Under the pieces are notes generated by a model. It saw nothing but the letters and a program-made list of their open reading frames with translations. It did no database searches and had not been told where the DNA came from. From Crossaster papposus (lineage: Eukaryota; Echinodermata; Asteroidea; Velatida; Solasteridae), in contig JBAIAA010000650.1 of assembly GCA_037893245.1 (NCBI GenBank), positions 992,001 through 1,056,000 on the forward strand: a DNA stretch of 64,000 nt. The letters run 5' to 3'. The stretch's first letter is position 1; the number at the start of each line of letters is the position of its first letter. This document shows positions 45,415-55,625 of this stretch, in pieces. Made by a program: the position numbers and the translations under genes.

Positions 45415-45473
45415 TACCCTCCGGAGACGTTTTGTCTCCATTGTACACATTGTGTTCATGTCTCCAGAGGGTA
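45415..45473. repeat. Inverted repeat, 14-bp arms
   Basis: Arms TACCCTCCGGAGAC (45415-45428) and GTCTCCAGAGGGTA (45460-45473) pair with one mismatch. Inside, GGAGACGTTTTGTCTCC gives a competing smaller hairpin. Confidence 0.7.
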
Positions 45474-45563
45474 CCGTATTTCGGAACAGTGTGTGGCTTG
45501 GCCAGGGCCGTGTAGTCTTGAAAATACAGACGATTATACCCATGGAGGAATACGATACTTCGC

Positions 45564-45605
45564 TTTCGATACCTACCGTCAGCTATCGAGATAGCTGGTA
45601 TCGAA
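45564..45605. repeat. Compound hairpin
   Basis: Outer arms TTCGATACC and GGTATCGAA enclose CAGCTATC-GA-GATAGCTG, a perfect 8-bp stem with a 2-base loop, with six unpaired bases on the left side only. Confidence 0.7.
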
Positions 45606-46568
45606 TAGAGCCGAAAGTGAGACAGTGCCCTGTGATCCCACGTGTATATCGCATTATTTAAATGTTCACATTTACCCATCTCTAAATTTTGAAGGTATTA
45701 AAACCTGTTGTTAGTGTTACAATTTTGCCATACTAACTTCAAACTGGTCACATCAGTGAAATTTATATTCATTGCTGTAGTAATAATAATTATGAGTAAT
45801 AATTATGCAGTACGTTCGCGGTCAGTTGAGTGCTTGTCTTGCATATCGAATGAAGCCCCGATGCGGCCTCAAAAGGTATCACAGCTATGCTTGGCGTTCG
45901 AGAGATGTACATGCAGGCAAGCGTATACCCACTCGATAGATGAAGGTATTACCGGGAAATACACGGCCACAAAATAATGATGGATGGGAGGCGTTATAGC
46001 ACTCCGATAATTAATTCTCACCACGAGGAAACGACATTCCTGTCAAGGCTAGCACCACGAAGCTCGAAGCCCCGGCGTCGCTACGGACACAATTTGCGTT
46101 TCGCGGGTCCCGCTAATGAATTTCGTTAACAATTAACATTAGGCAAAGCTAATGCAACTCTCTGGGTTTTTTTCATCCCCATTCAATACACGATTTTATT
46201 TCGTCGTTTATTTTTTTTGAGTATAGGTGATGGGCGATGAAGGCACGCCGATTCACCTCGACCTGACACCTTTGCGAGGGGCCGTCCGTTTGGGGCGTAG
46301 GACAGCTGATATTTGGCCGTCTTCTCGCCCGGGTTGTTTGTCCGGTCCGTCACAATCAAGGCCCAAAACACCTCTCCCGAATACCACACACGTGTTTCTT
46401 AATTTCCTCCCTTCGACACCGTTCTGACGTGCCGACACATCATACACCTTTCCAATTCGTGCCATGACCGTACTGTCTTCGCCCTTTATTTCATTATTAT
46501 CCTGTTTTTCACAGTGCATTATTTTTCGGTGGTAATATTTGTTATGCTAAACATCTTGAAACTATTGC

Positions 46569-46769
46569 AGTACACCCTAAAATAGATAGGTTGAAAAAAG
46601 AAAATAATTGATTGGTAGATATTTGTCTAAGCAATATTTGTATTAGTTAATATTAACCAAAATAGTATTTATTTTGACCAATATTTTGTGTTAAAATTAC
46701 CAATATCATTGTTTGGACACATATACAAATAAGTCGGTTAATTAAACCAATCTGTTTTTAGGGTGTACT
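46569..46769. mobile_element. 201-bp MITE with AGTACACCCTAAAA ends
   Basis: A perfect 14-bp inverted repeat: AGTACACCCTAAAA at 46569-46582 and TTTTAGGGTGTACT at 46756-46769. The interior is AT-rich with several AATATT/ACCAAT repeats and no coding frame. Single copy in the window. Confidence 0.8.
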
Positions 46770-47913
46770 TCTTTATAATGAGCGACCATTTTTAGGTTTA
46801 AAATATTTATTTGCCTGTTTTTCAGTAACTAACCGAACTAAAAAAAAACTTAAAACACAAGTATGTTGTTTTAAAAAAAAATCTTACATTTCAGAATTGA
46901 ACTTTAATGACACGAAATGCATGAATGCGTTGTACCTCCAATTTTGTTTACATGTATTTACCTTGTAGACCAAATAACGCAAAACATTAATCCTTTTCCC
47001 CTGATAACAAAAATGTCCTGCATGTATACCCAAACATAATTGACTCGTGGAACATACGTGATACAACGTATAAATACATTTAAAGCCAGTTATGTCAACA
47101 TGTCAGAACACGACCCGTGGGGGCTGGTCGCGGGCTGAAAAAAAAACTCTGTCAGTCTTGACAAAATAATAATAATCATGCTGGAGCTCCCTTCATGCCA
47201 GATCTACCCGTCGGGAGCGCTTGGCCTGAATAAGAACAAGACGGCGAATAATTTTGAAGATTTTGGGAAAAGGGGAGGACGGGAGCGGGTGAATTAAGAA
47301 TAATAGATTAGAAAACTGATTGTACTGCATGGGTTCAAACAAGTGAGAATAGTGAAATAAACAATTGTTGGTACATCTGCATGTCGTTTGTGAAAGATTT
47401 GGTTCAAAGCCGAATAGCAAATACACTTTTACGAGTCAGAAAATTATGACAAAATTCGGTTCCATAAAAGCTGCTTTCGTAAACTGTTAGTTTCTCAAGA
47501 AAGGGTTTACACGTTGGATTTAGGACTCACAAAGTAAGTAAGTGGTAAACGTTTTTTTAAAAACTTGATAATTTCCAAACTTTTCTTTGGCAATTTGATT
47601 TTGAATGAGAATTTGTAAGACGTTTTTGTCACAATGAGTTGTGCTTGAGTATTGTTTTGGAAAATATACCGTGCATTATTAGTTGTAGAAATTGTTGAGA
47701 TTGAGGTATTGCTACGGGTAAGATTTGTGTCAGAAGCGGGGAAGTGGGGCTTATCAGCGAGTCACAGACGTGACAAGACCGGGGCGAAGGAGGTTTATCC
47801 CCCGTCAAATCTCCGCTTGTAACTCCGCGTCAAAAGGCTCTGGCCGCGGGGAATTATTTATGCAGCCGTCGAAGCCGAAACCAGACAGTGCCCTCCTTAA
47901 AAAACATAAAGCG

Positions 47914-47968
47914 CCCCCCCCCCCTCCCCCCACCCCCCCCCCCCCCCCCCCCCCCTCCCCCCACCCCC
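47914..47968. repeat. Poly-C tract
   Basis: About 55 bp of C with single T or A interruptions. Confidence 0.95.
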
Positions 47969-49310
47969 CTTTAAATGCTGCCAATTTTGGAGGCCGTTTA
48001 ATATTATTTTTGAAATCCTGTTAAAAACAGAAGAGCCTTGGTTTTGCTTTAGATTTAGTTACATGAGTTAATGAGTTACATAATTATTATGAATATGTTC
48101 ACGTATTTTGGTGTAATAATTAACTGGTAGATTTTTAGACAAAATGAGAATGTCAAATTTACGGAAATTACCACTTTATATATATACACAAGGTTATTCA
48201 CTAATTTCGACAGTTGTCCGTGTTAAAAATTGAGGTGACGTCATGATGATGTCATTGAGTGTCAATGAGTGTCGTGTGGCGTCACTTAAAGGTGCAGTTT
48301 TCAAGACTCTCTATCTCTGGAAGTGCATGTAAGATTGGATTCAAACTTGGTATGTAGCTACACCCATAAACACTTGTTCAATCCCGTTAATTTGTGTATG
48401 TCTACAAGTGAAATTTCAACTGCAAACGTTATCGGGCTTATCGAAATTGAATGTTTATTGTTACATAAACATGGCCATTGCATGCATTCTCTGTATTCAT
48501 GGTTACAAAATAAGTGAGGACACGAGGCGTTGTCGAAAAAGTCCGCAAGTCAAACAACTTGCCGCGCACACCGGCTGACCCGCCGCCGTTATCATGACAC
48601 CAGATCCCCGTCGCAATAATTGGATTTTCGCCTTGCTTGGCGTTAAGGGCGGACGGGGAGCCCCTGTGTAATAAAGTATTGGGTATCACGCCGGGTTCGG
48701 ATTTCGATAATTGCAAACTCCAGGTGAAATTTTAAACGAGAATGTCCGAGGCCTTAAAGCTAGCTAGGCGTGCCAGGTCGCCGCTGTGTTGGTGAAACTA
48801 TTGTATACCGTGTGCAATGTCTCGTATAAACCCCCATGTGCCCTCCATGCTCGCGATACACGGCCGCTAGCACTTTTATTTTAGCGGACTGTTTTCCTTC
48901 GTAAATGGGAGGAAAACCAATTCCGTTTGCGACGTCATCGAGAGTCTACCGCCGCCATCTTTGTCAACCTAGGAGTCTCATCTATCAAGTGCAACTTACA
49001 ATAATAACAAATGGCAAGACGTCAATAAGTAACAGAGAAGATTGGGGAAAAAACCTTTTACTTTTAAGTTCTAGCCGCATGCTAAAAGCTTATATTCATA
49101 CTGCGAGGCTTTTTACTCTGTTTAAATAAGATTTTTCTACATCGTGATTTTGTAATACCCCTTGTGACAGCCCTTTTTTTAAGCGGACTACACAAGTGGC
49201 GAGCTTATACGATTTTAAATGTTATGCAACAGGAAACGGATTATAAAGATGAAAATCCATTCTCTATGTCGAGAGTTATACAGCTTGGCCGGGGAGGAGG
49301 GGTGGGGGAA

Positions 49311-49329
49311 GGGGGGGGGGGGGGGGGGG
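49311..49329. repeat. Poly-G run
   Basis: 19 consecutive G residues, preceded by a G-rich GGGGAGGAGGGGTGGGGGAA segment. Confidence 0.95.
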
Positions 49330-49868
49330 CTGTCGGCCACGAGCCCAACAATCCCACCGGGGACTCGCCGGCTCCTGAGGAGTCGAATCATAATGTATCG
49401 AACCCGGGAACAAAAGAGCGAAAAGGGACGGCTTATAATTATTATACGATGGAATGGAAAAGTGTGGCCCAAAATAGTAAACTGCGGTATAAGATTTGTT
49501 CTTTATTTTGGCTGCCTTGTTTGCCCAGTCTATACAGCGACCAGTATACGTCTGCTAGCTCACCATATCATATTTCGTAATGTGTTCATTCTGGATTTTG
49601 GAGCTCAGCGTATACGTTATATTGTGCACCACATGCATGAAAAAAAGTTTGTATAGGCCTACATCGGCAGGTTTTGGTGGTTTTTTTTCAATTTGTATTC
49701 ACGATATAATGGGACTTTGTGATATATAATCACTGGGGATAATTGGGCAGCCAGTTTTAATACACCCATGCATTTACCCTTGAGGTCGATCGCCGGACCA
49801 CAAAATCCCCACATTCGCTACAAACTGATGTGCAGTCAATGCATTAAAATTAGTATACGTTAGACCAT

Positions 49869-50090
49869 AGACGAAAACCCAATAATTAGTGCTGTACCGA
49901 TCGCGACATTAAAACTTATCACTATCATGTTTCAGTTATTTACCAAAATAACATAAAACCCAATAACAGTTAAAATACCATCATGTCTCCGTACTTCACG
50001 AAAACCCAATAATAGTATCACCATCATGCTTCAGTTATTTACCAAAATACATAAAACCCGATAATAGTGCCAACACCATCATGTCTTGCT
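49869..50090. repeat. Direct tandem duplication of a ~105-bp unit
   Basis: Two copies of an ordered block: ACGAAAACCCAATAAT, then ATCATGTTTCAGTTATTTAC or ATCATGCTTCAGTTATTTAC, then CAAAATA-ACATAAAACCC, then ACCATCATGTCT. Divergence between copies is low but includes small indels. Confidence 0.75.
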
Positions 50091-53000
50091 CTATGGTTGG
50101 ACTCTGTCGAATCTCCCACCACCTTACCGCACAGGCCTAAACACCACAGGTTAGCTGCGCAGGTTTTTTCCATCCAAACCAAACAGAAGCCAGCCCCATA
50201 ATCCTACCAAAACCTGGGCCTCTCTTCTGTCCTACATTCTACCGACGTACATGCTCTCTTCTAATTGGTCACGACCAAACGTAATTGGGTTAGAATTAGA
50301 CCGGCGTGGGTTAATTTGATTTGCGACGATATTAGCTCGATGGTTGACGGCTAATTACCCAACAACGGCTCACAAAGTATTTAGCCTATCGCGATTATAG
50401 GATTGGTCCAACGGCTGTCCAGGGCCTGATTCCCGACCCCTGATTCTGACTTATCGTAGGGTTGCTGGGGTTTGGGTGGTTTTTTTTATTACGTGGGTGT
50501 AATTTTGAATGTTAGACTCGTGTCAGTCTGGTTACGTCATTTCTTAAAAACAATATCTCTCCACTTCGCTCCAATGCTGTTTTCACTGGGAACGTAAAGA
50601 TAATTTGCTACAAATCGGAATAGAGATGATAGCCGAAATACCAAGAGTAAAAGTCTTCATTGTTTCAGCTCAGTTTTTTTAAAAGGCCTTTCCACATTTT
50701 AAACCCTAGTTCTCTTTTTCTAGGCAGATTTCTATCAATCTCACACGACGAACTCCGAAGCACGAGCTTCGTCGCATTAACCATTGACGCGCCTGTGAAA
50801 ATAACGAGAGAAGGCTGCAAAACAACCCATGGTATATGGTATAGGCAAATACACAGAGCAGTAAAGTAGAGTGACCCTTCACAACCAATCGCTGAATTGT
50901 CACCCCCACTTAGCACTTTTCTTCACCCTTATAAATCGTCCTTTGTGTGTGGTTCATCGTACCCACTATAGCTGCTATTAATGCAGTGTCAAAGAATTGT
51001 TAAAAACGCACAGAGCCACCCGTGTTTGTTTTGGTCAGCGCGCTTTAATACACTCCCCTCACAAGGTAAACAGGAATGGCGCTGACGATAAAAAAAAAAA
51101 ATCCAGGAAAAACACAACTGCCTAAGAAAATAAAGTGTAAATTTGTACAAGAGGAGGTCTAGCATTAGCAAAGATCTCGTGTTATTATTATTATTTCTGT
51201 ACCCTGTCGCGATTGGCTTTCGACGTCTGTGTATTCAGGGCCGCATTAACGCGGAAGTGTTCTTCCGCGTGAGTGCGTTTAGCATGTAATTCCCACACGT
51301 CGCGCATACAAAGAAAATAACAAAGATGGCGGAGTAAAGAAAATAGTCCGGGCGTGCAGATCCGAATGGTTTGAACACGAACGAACTTTTTGAAGTGCAC
51401 GGCTGATTACGCGCGTTGTTTGTTGACGTTTTTTTTTGTCCTGAATAGAAATTCGAAAGTGTAAAGTCAAGGGTGCTCTGCACCACCTTTTATACACGTA
51501 GGAAAAATAATTGACAAGTCTCCCAAATTGTACTCATTTTTTTGTTCTCTCCAAAATTAGCCTTAAAAAGTAGAAGAAATTACTGTATCTTTGTCAGGCT
51601 TGATGACATCATTAATTTACTGAAAAGTTCAGGCGAGCCTCGGTGTCAATTTGCCCTTGGTTTCATTATTGTGGTTGACACATGACGTCATGATTGACAT
51701 TTTAAAGCGCGGCTCGTGTCCGATGGAGCTTCCACGGGTACGACGTTTTTTTTTGTTAAATGGAGATCATAGTTTCGTGAAATTCATCCTAAAATTATAC
51801 ATACAGCGCTTGAAATCTTGTATATACATGGCCACAGCTCTGTTTTACCAAGTGAATATTAAAACACACGTTATACAGAAAAGAAAACTAGCCAAATTTA
51901 TTTTCTTGATGATAAAATTCACCAGAACATAAACACTCACTCCTCATAGGCTCACGTCATACCAGCCTCCCCGCCCTAATCCTTTCCAACTACAAATTCT
52001 ACCTCTTGTAAAAGTAAACTTGAAGCCGAAGCCCTTTTTCAACCCGAACTCGGCTTGTTTTAATGTAATTACAGCGCTACTGAAAAAAACACCTTTTCAA
52101 GTTGGGTTTACACAGGGGTTCTTTTTCACACCCCATTTTGCAAAGATCCTATACCGAAACAACCTCTCACCTTGGTTGTTGTGTGTCAGTGGTGCCAACA
52201 GATACAATGGTTTCCCCTTCCTCCGATTCTATCTAGCGGTACTTCTACTTGACACGGACAGCTTGGAGGTGACAACAAAAGTATTGCGTCTCCGACAGCG
52301 CTTGTATACACCCGGCGGAGAGTATGGGACTAAAAGGGTGGAGGAAAGGAAGCGGCAAATCCTCTTCTTATAGCAAAGAAAGAAGTCATTAAATCGCCAT
52401 AAGGATAATTTGACCGAGGTGTGAGATGGGCGAGTTTAGTGGGGCTTTGAGGAGGCTAGAAGGGGAGGTGGGAGAATGGGGCTTAACAGCGCTCAAGAAT
52501 GAAGGAAATCGCCGCCTGTTCAGTCCCAATCGCATCAAGTGAAGCCAGGAGATTATTTTTTTTTTGAACATTATTAACAAAAAGACGGGCCTGTTTATTA
52601 TTCCACTTAGCAGGTGATATAATGTAATGCACCTCACACCATTGGAGAGCGTCCTCCGAATGTTTTTCTTCGTTTTAAAAGTAGATCATTATGTAAAAGA
52701 TGGAAAATGTGTCCATATCCGGCACCAACACAGGTTGTTTTTCAGATCATCCCCGGTTTTCATCACCATGTAGTACATAGCAAATGGCGCAATTGTAATT
52801 CTAATAATCCAATGTATGACGTCGCACTTTGTTTACATGCGCGTTTTGTTATGGGAGCCAATTCGTGACAACGGTTTCGTACTCCCATAGAAAAGTGCAC
52901 AGTAAACAAAATGTGACGTCATCAGTACACGGGCTTACTCGTGGTGTTAAGTTGCAAACGACACGAAGGAAAGGCTGGCGTTTTTCCTTGTATAAACAAG

Positions 53001-54718
53001 TTAACAACCAACAAAAATGTCATATCCAAACGCACCATACAGCATTGGCTGTATAAATGAGTAATTTGTTCTTCCTTTATGTTGACCAATTAAAAACAAC
53101 TGGTACAACACGCCAACCAATCACAAACAAGGTACGTAAATCAGCCGTCCAATCACAACTACCGATACTGAAAGACTGCCAACACTTTAAAAGCAGACGA
53201 CACACACACCAACAATCCGCACTTCATTTAACAAATCCCACCAAAAGTACTTCTCCCGCCACCCAATAAATTGTAAACGCTGTCACTTTGCTTTGACAGA
53301 GCCAAAGAGCCGAGACTAATATTTAACTTTTATAGCCTCCATTTTTTCCGCGCCATCTTTTCGTGTGCCTTCTGTGTACGTGTTGAAAGGCCAGCGCAGT
53401 GTTAAAACCTCGTGGGGCAAACAAAAAACGTTCTGGGTTAGTGAGTGTTCTACCGTGATTTACGGGACAGGATGACCGGACCTGCCCATGTCAATTAGAA
53501 CCGGCGAGTCCGGTGATGTTAACAAGCCGGACCGGGGTTGGCGATCGAGATAGGAAATGAGACATGTTTTCTCCAGGGAAATCGTTCAAATTAGCGAAAC
53601 ATCGCCTTGTTAATTTCCTCTGGTCTAAAACATCACATCTGATGTACGCTGAAGACCTCCATGACAATTAGTTTCATTATTTTGGCCTTAAAAGGTGGTG
53701 TATCTTGCATTTTTCAGTACTTATTATTTCTGTTATACTTTCACTTCGATATTTGCACTCACTAGTTATATAAAATAGTGAGGTACGTAGCTAGCACTGC
53801 GCTGTTAATATTAAAACGTCTCATTCGTCAGTGTCCATTTTGTCCTGCACTTGGCCCTTTATGCATGGTTCGGGGCCACCCTTTGATCCATTTCCAGCGA
53901 CCTGTGGCCCCAGTTCAAATCGCACGAATTCTTTGTGCAATATTATTGACAAGGTGGACGCTGGCCTTCAACCCTGTGGGCAAATCATCACTCTGGTTTA
54001 TTAAAGAACAAATACAAACCCATTCACAGGGAATTTTTTTTCACGTGACTCATTCTGTATACAAGTACCTGAAGTCCATTTTCTGATTCTCTTAAAAAAA
54101 GTTTGAAGAGAATTCTCTCTTTTTTTGTCCTGGTTCCTTGAAAAATTTCATTGTGCAAACTGTGCGGCATCGGAGCAATCGCAAAATATAAAGTGCAACT
54201 GAATTAGTCATTTTTAGCAAAAGAGGGCGCTGTATAAGAAAACGAACAGAATGACGTCAGTGTCCAAAAAGAGGAAAACAAATATTTTGTTGAATCGATT
54301 TTCCGTCTCGGATCTGTCCATGGCTCGTGTCCGGTCGGATGGCCTTGAGCCGTCCGTCTCTGCTGCTGACAAACAAAAGAAAAGAAAACCAATCTCATTT
54401 TTATCCGAGTTCGTTCAACCCTCAACTTCAGGATAGACCTGTCAGAATTCGAAGCGTTTTTTTATGATAGGGAGTGACAGGCATATTGGAACGGGCCAAA
54501 TAGTTCTGCTAGCGCCCCTGGCGCTAGCATATATAGAAGGACAAAACGCAGAATGTCTGTTTGTATTAGTCGGGGCAGTTTTCATTCTGAAGAGTTTTTA
54601 TTTTATTTTTTAAAGCCCTGAAGTGGGAGCTGCGAATTATTAGGAGCAGACAAACTGTTGCCGCGCCAGTCTGTTTATTAATCCACTTGATGACAGGGAT
54701 GTAGTCGAGTCCATCACA

Positions 54719-54772
54719 AGTCCCTGCAAGTCCCTGTAAGTCCCTGCAAGTCCACCACAAGTCCTTCCGTTC
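54719..54772. repeat. Short tandem repeat of CAAGTCCCTG
   Basis: Three to four imperfect 10-bp units. Inverted copies of the same word (GGACTTGTG, GGACTTGCAGGGACT) recur at about 54949-54972 and 55398-55410. Confidence 0.7.
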
Positions 54773-54781
54773 CAATTCAAA

Positions 54782-54840
54782 TCTTTGTAATTTTGGTCTG
54801 TGCATTTGTTGATGTTTCCCGAGAAATAAAATAGAGAATA
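54782..54840. repeat. 59-bp dispersed repeat containing AATAAA, copy 2
   Basis: 58 of 59 identical to 25648-25706. Followed by GAGAACAAGC rather than the first copy's flank. Confidence 0.75.
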
Positions 54841-55244
54841 GAGAACAAGCTATTCAAATGAGTTTTGACAAAAGCATTCCTTTGTCATTGTTCATCCAGT
54901 TACTTGTGACTGCCTTTATGAAGAGACTTGTGACTGGCTTCACGAAAGGACTTGTGAACGGACTTGCAGGGACTCGACTCCAACCCTGCTTGATGAACTC
55001 CATAAATGTGACATTGCCAAATCCTCGTAACAAGATGTTATGAAAAAGAAATCGTTCTTTAAGTACATGTACAGGCCTTCCAAGGCTAACCTCCACACGG
55101 TGTCCACTGCGCATGTCACCCACACATGCGTCGAAGAAAGTCACATTGTGTTCAAACATGTCAAATGATAACTGTATGTGGTCAGTTTGGGGGTCTCTTC
55201 AGAACGGATTTGTTTCGCAAACGGGCTGGATGCGCCCAGGGATC

Positions 55245-55420
55245 AGCAGCGGATTCGAGTCAAATCGGTCCCAAGCCAAATCCGTTTCAGTCAACTCGGT
55301 CCCAAGCCCTGTTTCATTTACGTGCATTTTCCCAAAGAGACCAAGTTGATCTGGGACCTAGTTGACTTGGGGCTGAGTCGACTTGGGTCCAAGTGGACTT
55401 GCAGGGATCGAGCAAGCGTG
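55245..55420. repeat. Cluster of short inverted and direct repeats around GACTTGGG / CCCAAG
   Basis: TCGGTCCCAAGCC occurs twice on the left. TTGACTTGGGGC, TCGACTTGGGTCC and AAGTGGACTTGCAGG follow on the right in the inverse sense, so the block can fold on itself in several registers. Confidence 0.6.
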
Positions 55421-55533
55421 TTGCACGCCACCGCCCATTTTAACCTCCCAAAAGGGAGTACAAATTTTCGAGCCAAAAAAAAACGCGTTCCGAAGAGACA
55501 CACTGGGTATTTTTTGTGTGAATTCAAATACCA

Positions 55534-55625
55534 TTAATTTAAGGAAAAATTTAGGAAATTCAAGGAAAAATCTAGGAAAATTCAAGGAAAATCTCAGGAA
55601 AAATATACACCAATCTAAGGAAATG
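55534..55625. repeat. Degenerate A-rich tandem repeat
   Basis: About four imperfect ~21-bp units of the type AAGGAAAAATCTAGGAAATTC, drifting across the block. Confidence 0.75.

Larger units (their letters stand above)
39034..46568. other. FZD4 upstream region, proximal 7.5 kb, gene-free
   Basis: The FZD4 promoter and 5' UTR should lie at the left end. I could not place a TATA box or transcription start. Also seen: a GA microsatellite (40193-40211), an ACACC-type palindromic element (41536-41660), a CRE site (41677), a GC-rich patch (44590-44800), telomere-like CCCTAACCC runs (45279-45330) and two hairpins (45415-45605). No convincing exon. Confidence 0.5.
46770..54700. other. Gene-free region, distal FZD4 upstream
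   Basis: No convincing exon. Seen: poly-C 47914-47968, CRE sites (48236, 51683, 52914, 54252), poly-G 49311-49329, a ~105-bp direct duplication (49869-50090) and otherwise unique AT-rich sequence. Short open frames lack recognisable motifs. Confidence 0.5.
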
